A stretch of DNA of 64,000 nucleotides from 34-65-8 sp963529855. GTDB taxonomy: Bacteria; Pseudomonadota; Alphaproteobacteria; Sphingomonadales; Sphingomonadaceae. Shown here one piece after another: positions 16,285 through 24,440 of this stretch. A program made the position numbers and the translations under genes. Each line of letters opens with the position of its first letter. Positions within the stretch are counted from its first letter, which is position 1. The DNA lies in assembly GCA_963529855.1 (NCBI GenBank), contig CAURZK010000002.1, forward strand, positions 434,001 to 498,000. Reading direction: 5' to 3'. A model generated the notes under the pieces. That model made no database searches and was not told the origin of the DNA. It worked only from the letters and a program-made list of their open reading frames with translations.

Positions 16285-18513
16285 CTACTCCGGCGGGGTC
16301 ACCCCGTGCGCTTCGAGGAAGCGGAAGACGGTGTTGTAGCGGTGCGGGGAGATTTTCTCTCCGCTCACCCGGTGGGTGTAGCCAGGGTACAGCATCATTT
16401 CGAACGGGACGTTGGCGGCTTGCATTGCAGCGATGACCTCGGTCGCGTTTTCGAATACCACGTTGTCGTCGGCCATGCCGTGGATGATCAGCAGCGGGTC
16501 GGTGATCTTTGCCGCATTCGGAATGGCCGACCCGATGCGATAGGCATCGGAATTTGCCTGCGGCGTCCCCATGAACCGTTCGGTATAATGGGTATCGTAC
16601 AATTCCCACTTGGTCACCGGCGCACCCGAAATCGCGGCCGCATAAAGCCCCGGATCGGCCTGGAGCATCAGCAGGCTCATATACCCGCCGTACGACCAGC
16701 CGTCGGTCGCGATCTTGGCCGGATCGACGAACGGCAGCGTCTTGAGATATTCCGCGCCCATTTTCTGGTCGCGCACCTCGACCGTTCCCATTGCGCGGTA
16801 GATCGGCTGTTCGAACGCAACACCCCGATTGGCGCTTCCCCGGTTGTCGAGCGCGAACCAGATGTAGCCCTTGTCGACCACTGCCTGGCGCAAGGCTCCA
16901 TCCCAGCCCTTGCCTACGACCTGTACGCCAGGGCCGCCGTAGTGGTAGAAATAGACCGGATAGCGCTTGCCCGGCTCTATTTCGGGCGTGACCATCTCCC
17001 AGTGCAGTTCGGTGCCATCCTCAGCCTTCAGCGTGCCATACTGCGGCCCGCGATGGCCGGCGAGGTAAGGCGCGTAAGGATGATCGGCATCGAGGGCATT
17101 TTCCTCGATCCATGCCAGCCGCTCACCCGCCGCATCGGCCAGATAGGATTGCGGCGGCTGGACATCGTTGGAGCGGGTGACGAGCAGGGTCTGCCCCTTG
17201 TCGTCCATGCTGGCCGAATTGGCGAAGGCGGTGTCGGTAAGGCGCACTGGCTCGCCGCCCTCGCGGTAGTCGAGCGTATAGACCTGCTGCGCCAGTACGT
17301 CGTCCTTCGTGCCAGTGAAGAACAATCGACCCGCTGCCTGGTCCACACCGACCAGTTTGGTGACCACCCAGTCGCCTTTGGTGAGCTGCGTCCACCCGCC
17401 ATCGGCATAGCGGTAGAGGTGGCCGAATCCGTCCCGTTCCGACCACCAGATCAGGCTGCCATCGTCGAGCCACTTGTAGTCGTCCGACAGATTGGTCCAA
17501 TGCCCGGGCGCGGCCCGCTCGGTAAACAGGATGCGGCTTTCGCCCGTCGCCGGGTCGACCTCCAGCACGTCGAGGATGGTCTGCGCGCGGTCCTGTCGCT
17601 GGACATAGAGCTTGGAAGCATCCGGCGCCCAATCAACCCGCGCGAGGTAGATGTCTGTCTCGTCGCCCAGGTCGACTTCGACACGGTTGCCGCCATTCGG
17701 GTCCATCACGAACAATTGCACCAGAGCGTTGGCGCTCCCCGCGACGGGATAGCGCTGCTCGAACACCTTCGTCCCGGTCGCGCCGATCGCTGCGCGTGTG
17801 ACGATCCCTACACCGCTCTCGTCGAAACGCTGGACTGCTATGCGCTTGTCACCCGGCGCCCACCAGTAACCCGTCAGGCGGCCCATTTCCTCCTGGGCGA
17901 CGAATTCCGCCTCGCCCCAACGCACAGCTTCGTTCGCTTCCTCGGGCGTCACCGGCACAGGCTCACCGCCGACCGGTCCGACCCACAGCCGCCGGTCGCG
18001 GGCGAACGAGACGTAGCGCCCCTCCGGGCTCAGCTTCGGGTTAAGTTCGCTTGCCTCGGAATCGGTCAGCCGGGTGACTTCTCCCTCCAGACGCGCAAGG
18101 TAGAGATCGCCGTCGAGCGGCACCAGCACGCTGCGCCCATCGGCGTTCCACTGGTAATCGATGATGCCCTTCAAGCTGCCGACGCGCGCCCGCTCGCGCT
18201 GCATCTTTTCTTCTTCCGACAATTCGCGCCCAGTCCCCAGTTTGAGGCTGTCGACCAGCATCGACCACTGCCCCGCCTCGCGGTCATAACCCCACAGGTC
18301 ATACCGTTCCTTGTCCTCGTCGCGGTTGCGCAGCAGCGTAAGCCAGCGGCCATCGGGTGACAGCTTCATCTGCCGCGGGGTAGTTCCGTCGAGACTGGGG
18401 CTGGCAAAGACCTGCTCGAACGTCAGGGTCGGCGGGGTCACGGGCGGATCCTGTGCGGCGATTGGAGCGGCGATGCTGAGCGATGTGGCGGCAAGCAGAA
18501 CGGGCAAACGCAT
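16285..18513 (-). CDS. S9 family peptidase, dipeptidyl-peptidase IV-like, secreted
   Basis: A 742-residue serine peptidase. MRLPVLLAATSLSIAAPIAAQ is a signal peptide, so the enzyme is periplasmic. The N-terminal half is a beta-propeller with repeated segments such as LSPDGRWLTLLRN. The C-terminal catalytic domain has the elbow GWSYGGY, an Asp in IHGMADDNV and the His in GYTHRVSG. Members release dipeptides, often after proline. The ATG at 18511-18513 was chosen because it opens the signal peptide; the longer open frame runs into the rplS terminator region. Confidence 0.94.
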   Translation of the reverse strand: MRLPVLLAATSLSIAAPIAAQDPPVTPPTLTFEQVFASPSLDGTTPRQMKLSPDGRWLTLLRNRDEDKERYDLWGYDREAGQWSMLVDSLKLGTGRELSEEEKMQRERARVGSLKGIIDYQWNADGRSVLVPLDGDLYLARLEGEVTRLTDSEASELNPKLSPEGRYVSFARDRRLWVGPVGGEPVPVTPEEANEAVRWGEAEFVAQEEMGRLTGYWWAPGDKRIAVQRFDESGVGIVTRAAIGATGTKVFEQRYPVAGSANALVQLFVMDPNGGNRVEVDLGDETDIYLARVDWAPDASKLYVQRQDRAQTILDVLEVDPATGESRILFTERAAPGHWTNLSDDYKWLDDGSLIWWSERDGFGHLYRYADGGWTQLTKGDWVVTKLVGVDQAAGRLFFTGTKDDVLAQQVYTLDYREGGEPVRLTDTAFANSASMDDKGQTLLVTRSNDVQPPQSYLADAAGERLAWIEENALDADHPYAPYLAGHRGPQYGTLKAEDGTELHWEMVTPEIEPGKRYPVYFYHYGGPGVQVVGKGWDGALRQAVVDKGYIWFALDNRGSANRGVAFEQPIYRAMGTVEVRDQKMGAEYLKTLPFVDPAKIATDGWSYGGYMSLLMLQADPGLYAAAISGAPVTKWELYDTHYTERFMGTPQANSDAYRIGSAIPNAAKITDPLLIIHGMADDNVVFENATEVIAAMQAANVPFEMMLYPGYTHRVSGEKISPHRYNTVFRFLEAHGVTPPE

Positions 18514-18580
18514 GGCAATCTGGGCAACCTCTCGATTATTCGTACCCCGTTCCTCGCAACCCGCCGCCGCCAGCGCAACG

Positions 18581-18651
18581 AAAAAGGGCCGCCTGCTTCT
18601 GCGAGGGGGCCCCAACAAGAAAGGGCGGCCCCCCTTGCGAGGCCGCCCTTC
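18581..18651 (-). terminator. rplS terminator region with a shared middle arm
   Basis: Reading the minus strand, AAGGGCGGCC (18641-18650) pairs with GGCCGCCCTT (18621-18630), followed by TCTTGTT. The same middle arm can instead pair with GGCGGCCC at 18586-18593, which is followed by TTTTT. Both foldings end transcription after rplS and before the S9 peptidase gene. Confidence 0.75.
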
Positions 18652-18673
18652 CGCTTGTTCGGTTGAGCCGGGC

Positions 18674-19042
18674 TTACGCCTTCGGCGCGTTTACCTTGCG
18701 TTCGGCAATACGGGCCGACTTGCCGGTCCGGCCGCGCAGGTAATAGAGCTTCGCCCGGCGCACGACACCGCGGCGGACCACGGTGATCGAATCGACGATC
18801 GGCGAATAGAGCGGGAACACGCGCTCCACGCCTTCGCCGAAGCTCATCTTGCGGACGGTGAAATTGCTGCCCATGCCCCGGTTGGAGCGGGCGATCACGA
18901 CGCCTTCGTAGTTCTGGACGCGCTCGCGCGTGCCTTCGACCACCTTCACGCCGACGCGCACGGTGTCACCGGCGCGGAATTCGGGAATATCCTTCCCGAG
19001 GTTCTCGATGGCTTCTGCCTCGAGCTGCTGGATCAGGTTCAT
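18674..19042 (-). CDS. rplS: 50S ribosomal protein L19
   Basis: L19 lies at the interface of the ribosomal subunits. The 122-residue protein starts MNLIQQLEAEAIE and contains the conserved FRAGDTVRVGVKVVEG and ERVFPLYSP blocks. The start at 19042 fits the family length; the frame upstream is open but overlaps trmD. It lies 13 bases after trmD and is the last gene of that pair, with a terminator at 18581-18651. Confidence 0.98.
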   Translation of the reverse strand: MNLIQQLEAEAIENLGKDIPEFRAGDTVRVGVKVVEGTRERVQNYEGVVIARSNRGMGSNFTVRKMSFGEGVERVFPLYSPIVDSITVVRRGVVRRAKLYYLRGRTGKSARIAERKVNAPKA

Positions 19043-19055
19043 CGACCTATGGTCC

Positions 19056-19781
19056 CTAGTCTTTTCGCCGCGCGCCAGAGGCAGGTCGGTCCCGAACGTC
19101 GGTGTGACGCTCCCAAAGGTCCGGCCTGCGTAACCGTGTGTCTTCCTCGGCGCGGTGTTTCCGCCACGCCGCGATCTTCGCATGATCCCCCGATCGCAGC
19201 ACTTCGGGGATCGTGCGCCCTTCCCATTGCTGAGGTCGGGTATATTGCGGGTATTCGAGCAGCCCTTCTTCGAAGGATTCCTCGGCCCCGCTGGAAGGCG
19301 CGCCCATTACGCCGGGAAGCAGGCGAATGCAAGCGTCGAGAATAGCCAACGCAGCAGGCTCTCCGCCCGACAGGACCACGTCTGCCAGACTGACCTGCTC
19401 GATATGGGGCCGCGCCTCGAACAGGCGTTCATCAAACCCCTCGAACCGCCCGCAGATCATCACCACGCCCGGCCCTGCTGCCAGCTCACGAATGCGCGCC
19501 TGCGTGATCGGCGTCCCGCGCGGCGTCATGGCGAGCACGGGGCGCCCTTCCCCGGTTCTGTCCAGCGCTGCTGCCAGCACATCGGGCTTCAGCACCATGC
19601 CTGCCCCGCCGCCTGCGGGCGTGTCGTCCACGGTCCGGTGTCTGTCGGTCGCAAAATCCCTGATCTGAACCGCCTCGCATGCCCAGTCCCCCCGCTCGAG
19701 CGCGCGCCCGGCAAGCGAAATGCCCAGTGGCCCGGGAAACATCTCGGGATAGAGCGTCAGGATGGTGGCAGCAAAGGTCAT
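19056..19781 (-). CDS. trmD: tRNA (guanine-N1)-methyltransferase TrmD
   Basis: TrmD methylates G37 of tRNAs that read codons starting with C and prevents frameshifting. The 241-residue protein shows the knot-fold SPOUT motifs: LTLYPEMFPGPLG near the start, DDTPAGGGAGMV, MICGRFEGFDER and VVLSGGEPAALAILD. Normally it follows rimM directly; here rimM and trmD are separated by an oxidoreductase on the opposite strand and a small membrane protein gene, so trmD-rplS probably has its own promoter or is read from the small gene. Confidence 0.97.
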   Translation of the reverse strand: MTFAATILTLYPEMFPGPLGISLAGRALERGDWACEAVQIRDFATDRHRTVDDTPAGGGAGMVLKPDVLAAALDRTGEGRPVLAMTPRGTPITQARIRELAAGPGVVMICGRFEGFDERLFEARPHIEQVSLADVVLSGGEPAALAILDACIRLLPGVMGAPSSGAEESFEEGLLEYPQYTRPQQWEGRTIPEVLRSGDHAKIAAWRKHRAEEDTRLRRPDLWERHTDVRDRPASGARRKD

Positions 19782-19837
19782 CGGCTGCGCCCTTAGGCTC
19801 GGATAACCGGCAATACCACCCGGTGGATGGCGAACCT

Positions 19838-20134
19838 TCAGGCCAGGCGCTGACCGGCCTTTGGCGTGTTGGTCGGCACGAACCTGCCGACCACACTCGA
19901 TGCAACCACACCGAACACCACAAGTCCGCCTGCGGCGAACAGGTCCATGCTCTGCAACGTGACGCTGTCGGCAGCGTTGATGCGGATTCCGAGAACCGCG
20001 GCGATTGGCGCGGCACCGGCAAACAGGTGGCGCAAACGCGGGCCGATCATCGGCGAAATCTTGGCAACGGCGATGCTGAGGCCGGCCGTCATGGCGCCAT
20101 ATGCACCGATCAGAACTGCGACATTGTCCAGCAT
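19838..20134 (-). CDS. small membrane protein, unknown function
   Basis: The 98-residue frame starts MLDNVAVLIGAYGAM with AAGG eight bases before the ATG. It has hydrophobic segments at about residues 5-24, 37-50 and 65-83. Codon use is like that of the neighbours (GC-rich third positions), which supports real coding. It stands 56 bases before trmD on the same strand, in the place where the rimM-trmD junction would normally be. No family recognised. Confidence 0.62.
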   Translation of the reverse strand: MLDNVAVLIGAYGAMTAGLSIAVAKISPMIGPRLRHLFAGAAPIAAVLGIRINAADSVTLQSMDLFAAGGLVVFGVVASSVVGRFVPTNTPKAGQRLA

Positions 20135-20323
20135 GACCTCAACCTTTCCCTTCCCCGCCGCAGTGTCGATACGACAACACTGAATGCAATGACCGACTTG
20201 CCCCTCGTGGTCGCCCCATGCCAGACACTCGTCTACATTTGTAGGACCGCACTCTGCGAACGGCGTTGCTGACAGCAATTCGGTCGACCAGCGGCACACC
20301 TGACATTGCCGGAGCATGTTCGC

Positions 20324-21235
20324 ATGAAGATCGACGACTGCATCATCATCGGCGCGGGCCCCGCGGGCCTCACCGCCGCGATTTACCTTGCGCGCTATCA
20401 CCTCTCCATTCGTCTGTTCGACAGCGGCGAGAGCCGGGCGGCGTGGATTCCATGCACACACAACCACGCCGGCTATCCTGACGGCATCGCGGGCACGGAA
20501 CTGCTGCGCCTGATGCGCGAGCAGGCGCGCAAGTATGGCGCAATCCGCGAGGAGAAGCGGGTGACGCATCTCGCGCGCACCGGCGACTGCTTTGCCATCG
20601 GCACCGACAGCGGAACTTACCGCGCGCGGTCGGTTCTGCTGGCAACCGGGGTCGTAAACCGGCGCCCCGATGGAATCGACGCCATCCATGATGAGGCGCT
20701 GGCGCGCGGCCTGTTACGCTATTGCCCCGTGTGCGACGGTTATGAAGTCACCGACAAACGCATCGCCGTGCTCGGGACCAGTGATCACGGCACGGCCGAG
20801 GCGCTGTTCCTGCGCGGGTTCACGCGCGACGTGACGCTGGTGTGCCCCCATGGCGATCACGATCTCGACGCGGAATGTTCGGCCAAGCTGGACGATGCCG
20901 GGATTGCGCGCGTAGCGGGGCCCTGCGGCGGTTACGCGATCGAAGGAGAACGGATCGGGTTCGACACCGCAGAGGGGCGAATGACATTCGACAGCGCATA
21001 TCCCGCGCTGGGCAGCCATATCCGCTCCGAACTGGCCGAAATGGCCGGGGCAAAGTTGAATGATGAACGCTGCATCGCTGTCGATCGGCACATGGCGACC
21101 AGCGTGCCCGGCCTCTATGCCGCAGGAGACGTGGTCATCGGCCTCGACCAGATCAGCCATGCCATGGGTCAGGCCGGTGTGGCGGCGACCGCGATCCGCA
21201 ATCGACTGGCGGAGGAACGTCCGCTCAGGCGCTAG
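20324..21235 (+). CDS. thioredoxin-reductase-like NAD(P)/FAD-dependent oxidoreductase
   Basis: A 303-residue flavoprotein. The FAD-binding GAGPAGLTAA is at about residues 10-19, a redox pair CPVC at about 134-137 sits where thioredoxin reductases have CATC, and the C-terminal FAD motif GLYAAGDVV is near 265. It could reduce a thioredoxin-like partner, but the surrounding sequence names none. The ATG at 20324 follows GGAG by nine bases; a TTG six codons upstream is less likely. Its stop codon shares the palindrome CTAG with the stop of rimM on the other strand, and it interrupts the ribosomal operon. Confidence 0.9.
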   Translation: MKIDDCIIIGAGPAGLTAAIYLARYHLSIRLFDSGESRAAWIPCTHNHAGYPDGIAGTELLRLMREQARKYGAIREEKRVTHLARTGDCFAIGTDSGTYRARSVLLATGVVNRRPDGIDAIHDEALARGLLRYCPVCDGYEVTDKRIAVLGTSDHGTAEALFLRGFTRDVTLVCPHGDHDLDAECSAKLDDAGIARVAGPCGGYAIEGERIGFDTAEGRMTFDSAYPALGSHIRSELAEMAGAKLNDERCIAVDRHMATSVPGLYAAGDVVIGLDQISHAMGQAGVAATAIRNRLAEERPLRR

Positions 21236-21717
21236 TCGACAAAGGCGCTGTCCACGATCAGGCGTGTCGCATTCCATTCGGGCACGGCCTGCGGGGTGAG
21301 CGGGACCATGAACTTCTTGCCATCGGGCTTCTCGATCTCGACGATGTCGGTGGCGCCGAAGTTCTCCACGGCGCACACACGGCCCACAGCCTCGCCGGCC
21401 TCGTTGACGACCGGGAGGTCGAGCAGGTCGGAGAAGTAGAATTCCCCGTCCGCCAGCGGCGGCAGGGTGTCGCGCGATACCGTCAGCGTGGTGCCACGCA
21501 AAGCCTCGGCAGCGTTACGATCCGCAATGCCGGTGAAACGGGCGATTGCGCCGCCCTTGCCGTCGCTGCGCAGCTTCTCCAGCCGCAGCGCGCCCTGGTT
21601 GAAGGCCTTGTGCGCCAGCAGCGCATCGAGGCCTTCGCCCAGCAGTTTCAGGCGGACCTCGCCCGTCACACCGTGCGCACCAGTGACGGCTGCAAGGGTA
21701 ACGGGCTGGTCCGGCAC
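21232..21717 (-). CDS. rimM: 16S rRNA processing protein RimM
   Basis: RimM helps assemble the head of the 30S subunit by binding S19. The 161-residue protein has an N-terminal RimM domain (VTGAHGVTGEVRLK, about residues 11-24) and a C-terminal PRC-barrel with FYFSDLLDLPVV and FMVPLTPQAV. The start is a GTG six bases after the rpsP stop. The stop overlaps that of the convergent oxidoreductase (CTAG). Confidence 0.96.
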   Translation of the reverse strand: MPDQPVTLAAVTGAHGVTGEVRLKLLGEGLDALLAHKAFNQGALRLEKLRSDGKGGAIARFTGIADRNAAEALRGTTLTVSRDTLPPLADGEFYFSDLLDLPVVNEAGEAVGRVCAVENFGATDIVEIEKPDGKKFMVPLTPQAVPEWNATRLIVDSAFVD

Positions 21718-21723
21718 GGGGGC

Positions 21724-22212
21724 TTAGCCCTCGGCCTTTTCTTCGGTCGATTCCTCGGCAGGAGCTTCCTGCGCAGGGGTTTCATCCGCCGGGGCTTCCT
21801 CGGTTACCGCTTCGGCCGGGGCCGCAGCGGCGGCCTTGGCCTCTTCCTCGGCAGCCTTGGCGGCTTCAGCGGCTTCGGCAGCCTTGGTCGCCTTTTCCTC
21901 GGCGCGTTCCTTGGCGGCGTCGCCCGGTTCACCCTTCTTCGGGTTGTTCCGCGGTGCCCGCTCGAGGACGCCCGCGGCGTCGAGGAAGCGGTGGACGCGG
22001 TCGGTCGGCTGGGCGCCAACGCTCAGCCAGTGGCGCGCGCGGTCTTCGTTGAGCTTCACGCGCTCGCCCGAATCCTTGGGCAGCATCGGGTTGTAGGTGC
22101 CGATCTGCTCGAGATACTTGCCGTCACGCGGGCTGCGCGAGTCCGACACGACGATGCGGTAATAGGGACGCTTCTTCGCGCCACCGCGCGACAGACGGAT
22201 TGCAACTGCCAT
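21724..22212 (-). CDS. rpsP: 30S ribosomal protein S16 with a long acidic/alanine tail
   Basis: S16 stabilises the 5' domain of 16S rRNA. The first 85 residues are a normal S16 (MAVAIRLSRGGAKKRPYYRI, then IGTYNPMLP and GAQPTDRV). The remaining roughly 75 residues form a low-complexity tail made mostly of Ala, Glu, Lys and Pro, giving 162 residues in all against about 82 in E. coli. The tail is in frame and uses normal codons, so it appears to be real. The gene follows ffh by 37 bases. Confidence 0.97.
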   Translation of the reverse strand: MAVAIRLSRGGAKKRPYYRIVVSDSRSPRDGKYLEQIGTYNPMLPKDSGERVKLNEDRARHWLSVGAQPTDRVHRFLDAAGVLERAPRNNPKKGEPGDAAKERAEEKATKAAEAAEAAKAAEEEAKAAAAAPAEAVTEEAPADETPAQEAPAEESTEEKAEG

Positions 22213-22249
22213 GATACTTACCTTTCCAATCTAACTTGCTGTAAAACGA

Positions 22250-23677
22250 TTATCTCTTCGAACCTGGAAGCCCCGGCAGGCCCGGCGGCATCCCGCCGCC
22301 CGGGCCGCCCAGGCCGGGCATCGCGGCGCCCATGCCGCCCTTGCCGAACAGAGCGCCAAGGCCCTTCAGGCCACCCATCTTCCTGATCTGCTTCATCGCC
22401 CGCGACATTTCCTGATGCATCTTGAGCAGGCGATTGACGTCCTGCACTTCGGTGCCCGATCCCGCCGCGACGCGCTTCTTGCGCTTGGCATTGAGCAGTT
22501 CGGGCCGCTTGCGTTCGGCCGGGGTCATCGACCCGATGATCGCGTCCATATGGACCAGCACCTTGTCGTCGACACCGCTTTGCGCCATCGCGGCCTTGGC
22601 CTTCTTCATGCCCGGCAGCATCCCGGCGAGCATTCCCAGCCCGCCCATCTGCTGCATCTGGCGCAGTTGCATGCGCAGGTCGTCGAGGTCGAACTGACCC
22701 TTCGCCATTTTCTTGGCGAGCGCCTCGGCCTCTTCTTCCTTGATCGTCGCCGCGGCCTTTTCGACCAGGCTGACGACGTCGCCCATGCCCAGGATACGTT
22801 CGGCAACCCGGCGCGGGTGGAAGGCCTCGATCGCGTCGAGCTTCTCGCCCGTGCCGGCAAACTTGATCGGCTTGCCGGTGACGTACCGCATCGACAGCGC
22901 TGCACCGCCCCGCGCATCGCCGTCCATCCGGGTCAGCACCACACCGGTCAGCGGGACTTCGTCGGTGAAGCTCTTGGCGACGTTGACCGCGTCCTGCCCG
23001 GTCAGCGAATCGACCACCAGCAGGACTTCGGTCGGGGCCGAGACGCTGGCGACCGCCTTCATCTCCGCCATCAACGCTTCATCGACGTGGAGGCGGCCGG
23101 CGGTGTCGAGCAGCAGCACGTCGAACGACTGGAGCCGCGCCGATTCCATCGCGCGACGGGCGATGTCGACCGGCTGCTGACCGGCGATGATCGGCAGCGT
23201 CGCGACGTTCACCTGGCCGCCCAGCACGGCAAGCTGTTCCTGCGCAGCGGGGCGATTGACGTCGAGCGACGCCATCAGCGCCTTCTTGCCGTGCTTCTCG
23301 CGGATCAGCTTGGCGAGCTTGGCCGTCGTGGTCGTTTTACCGGAACCCTGCAGGCCGACCATCATGATCACGACCGGCGGCTTTGCGTCCAGCGTCAGTC
23401 CGACGGTTTCTTCCCCGCCCAGCATCTGGACGAGCTCGTCGTTGACGATCTTGACAACCTGCTGGCCCGGCGTGACCGACTTCAGGACTTCGGAGCCGAT
23501 CGCCTTTTCGGTGACGGCATCGACGAAGCGGCGGACCACCGGCAACGCGACGTCGGCTTCGAGCAGCGCCACGCGAACCTCGCGCATGGCATCGCGCACA
23601 TCCTGTTCGGACAGCGCGCCGCGACCGCGCAGCTTGTCGAATACGCCGCCAAGGCGATCGGACAGGCTATCGAACAT
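22250..23677 (-). CDS. ffh: signal recognition particle protein Ffh
   Basis: Ffh is the GTPase of the signal recognition particle; with 4.5S RNA it targets inner-membrane proteins. The 475-residue protein has an N domain, a G domain with GLQGSGKTTTT at about residues 108-118, DTAGRLHVD and TRMDGDARGG, and a C-terminal methionine-rich M domain ending in a Gly/Pro-rich tail. The ATG at 23675-23677 follows GGAG by seven bases. It leads the ffh-rpsP-rimM unit. Confidence 0.98.
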   Translation of the reverse strand: MFDSLSDRLGGVFDKLRGRGALSEQDVRDAMREVRVALLEADVALPVVRRFVDAVTEKAIGSEVLKSVTPGQQVVKIVNDELVQMLGGEETVGLTLDAKPPVVIMMVGLQGSGKTTTTAKLAKLIREKHGKKALMASLDVNRPAAQEQLAVLGGQVNVATLPIIAGQQPVDIARRAMESARLQSFDVLLLDTAGRLHVDEALMAEMKAVASVSAPTEVLLVVDSLTGQDAVNVAKSFTDEVPLTGVVLTRMDGDARGGAALSMRYVTGKPIKFAGTGEKLDAIEAFHPRRVAERILGMGDVVSLVEKAAATIKEEEAEALAKKMAKGQFDLDDLRMQLRQMQQMGGLGMLAGMLPGMKKAKAAMAQSGVDDKVLVHMDAIIGSMTPAERKRPELLNAKRKKRVAAGSGTEVQDVNRLLKMHQEMSRAMKQIRKMGGLKGLGALFGKGGMGAAMPGLGGPGGGMPPGLPGLPGSKR

Positions 23678-23786
23678 AGGCTCGCTCACTCCGATGCAGC
23701 GACCGCGGCCGCGTGAATGCAAAAACAGCCGGCGGACGAAAACTCGTCGGCCAGCTTGCAGCTTTCGCTACAAAAAATCAGGTGAC

Positions 23787-23862
23787 TGGTGGAGCCTAGC
23801 GGGATCGAACCGCTGACCTCCTGCATGCCATGCAGGCGCTCTCCCAGCTGAGCTAAGGCCCC
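23787..23862 (-). tRNA. tRNA-Ala, anticodon GGC
   Basis: The minus strand folds into a full cloverleaf beginning GGGGCCTTAGCTCAG. It has D-arm GCTC/GAGC, anticodon stem CCTGC/GCAGG with loop ATGGCAT (anticodon GGC, reading GCC), T-arm AGCGG/CCGCT and an encoded CCA end at 23787-23789. It lies between ffh and the TIGR02300 gene. Confidence 0.97.
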
Positions 23863-23954
23863 ATTCAGTCAATTCGCGGGCCTGGGAGCCCGCCCCGCCA
23901 TGTGGCGAGGACGCGCCCTTTATGGATGCGTCCTGCCATTGGCAAGGGATAAAA

Positions 23955-24278
23955 TCAGTTATCGTTGTCTTCGTCGTCGCCGCCGGTGTCGACGCCCAAG
24001 TCGTCATCGTCGCCGATATCGACATCCGCGTCGGGACGGTTCTCTTCCTCGTCGACGTCAACATCGTCCAGATCGTCATCAGCCAGATCGCTGTCGGGCT
24101 CGACGTCCTTCTTCTTTTCTTCCTCGTACGGAATCGGCTGCTTCGACTTCAGCACCGGTTCCGGATCCCATTTCTCGCCGCATTCGATGCAGGTCACCGG
24201 GTCTTCCTGACCCAGATCGTAGAAGCGCGTGGCGCATTTGGGGCAGGAACGCTTGGTTCCCCATTCTGGCTTGGCCAT
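23955..24278 (-). CDS. TIGR02300 family protein (FYDLN acid protein)
   Basis: The 107-residue protein starts MAKPEWGTKRSCPKCATRFYDLG and has two CxxC pairs (CPKC at about 12-15 and CIEC at about 30-33), a small zinc ribbon. The second half is extremely acidic, with long runs of Asp and Glu. This pattern is the alphaproteobacterial TIGR02300 family, whose function is unknown. It stands divergent from aroA, as often seen. Confidence 0.93.
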   Translation of the reverse strand: MAKPEWGTKRSCPKCATRFYDLGQEDPVTCIECGEKWDPEPVLKSKQPIPYEEEKKKDVEPDSDLADDDLDDVDVDEEENRPDADVDIGDDDDLGVDTGGDDEDNDN

Positions 24279-24440
24279 TCACAAATCCTTAGAGCTGCCC
24301 ACCCGGGCGGGCAGGGAAAATCACGTCGGCTTGATGGGTGCGGAATCGCCCTCAATCAAGAGCGCCGCGCGCCTTGCCATAGGGCAAGGGCGCTGTCAAA
24401 AGCCGCGCGCCTCAACCCACCCGCCACGAAAGTCCTGCCC

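Noticed and set aside
16255..18360. Open frame of about 700 codons on the plus strand
   Set aside because: It lies opposite the S9 peptidase gene, whose signal peptide and catalytic motifs are clear. Long antisense frames are expected at this GC content, and the translation shows no known domain.
22415..23716. Open frame of about 430 codons on the plus strand
   Set aside because: It is the mirror of ffh. Its translation is rich in His, Arg and Gln with no domain, as expected for a shadow of a GC-rich gene.
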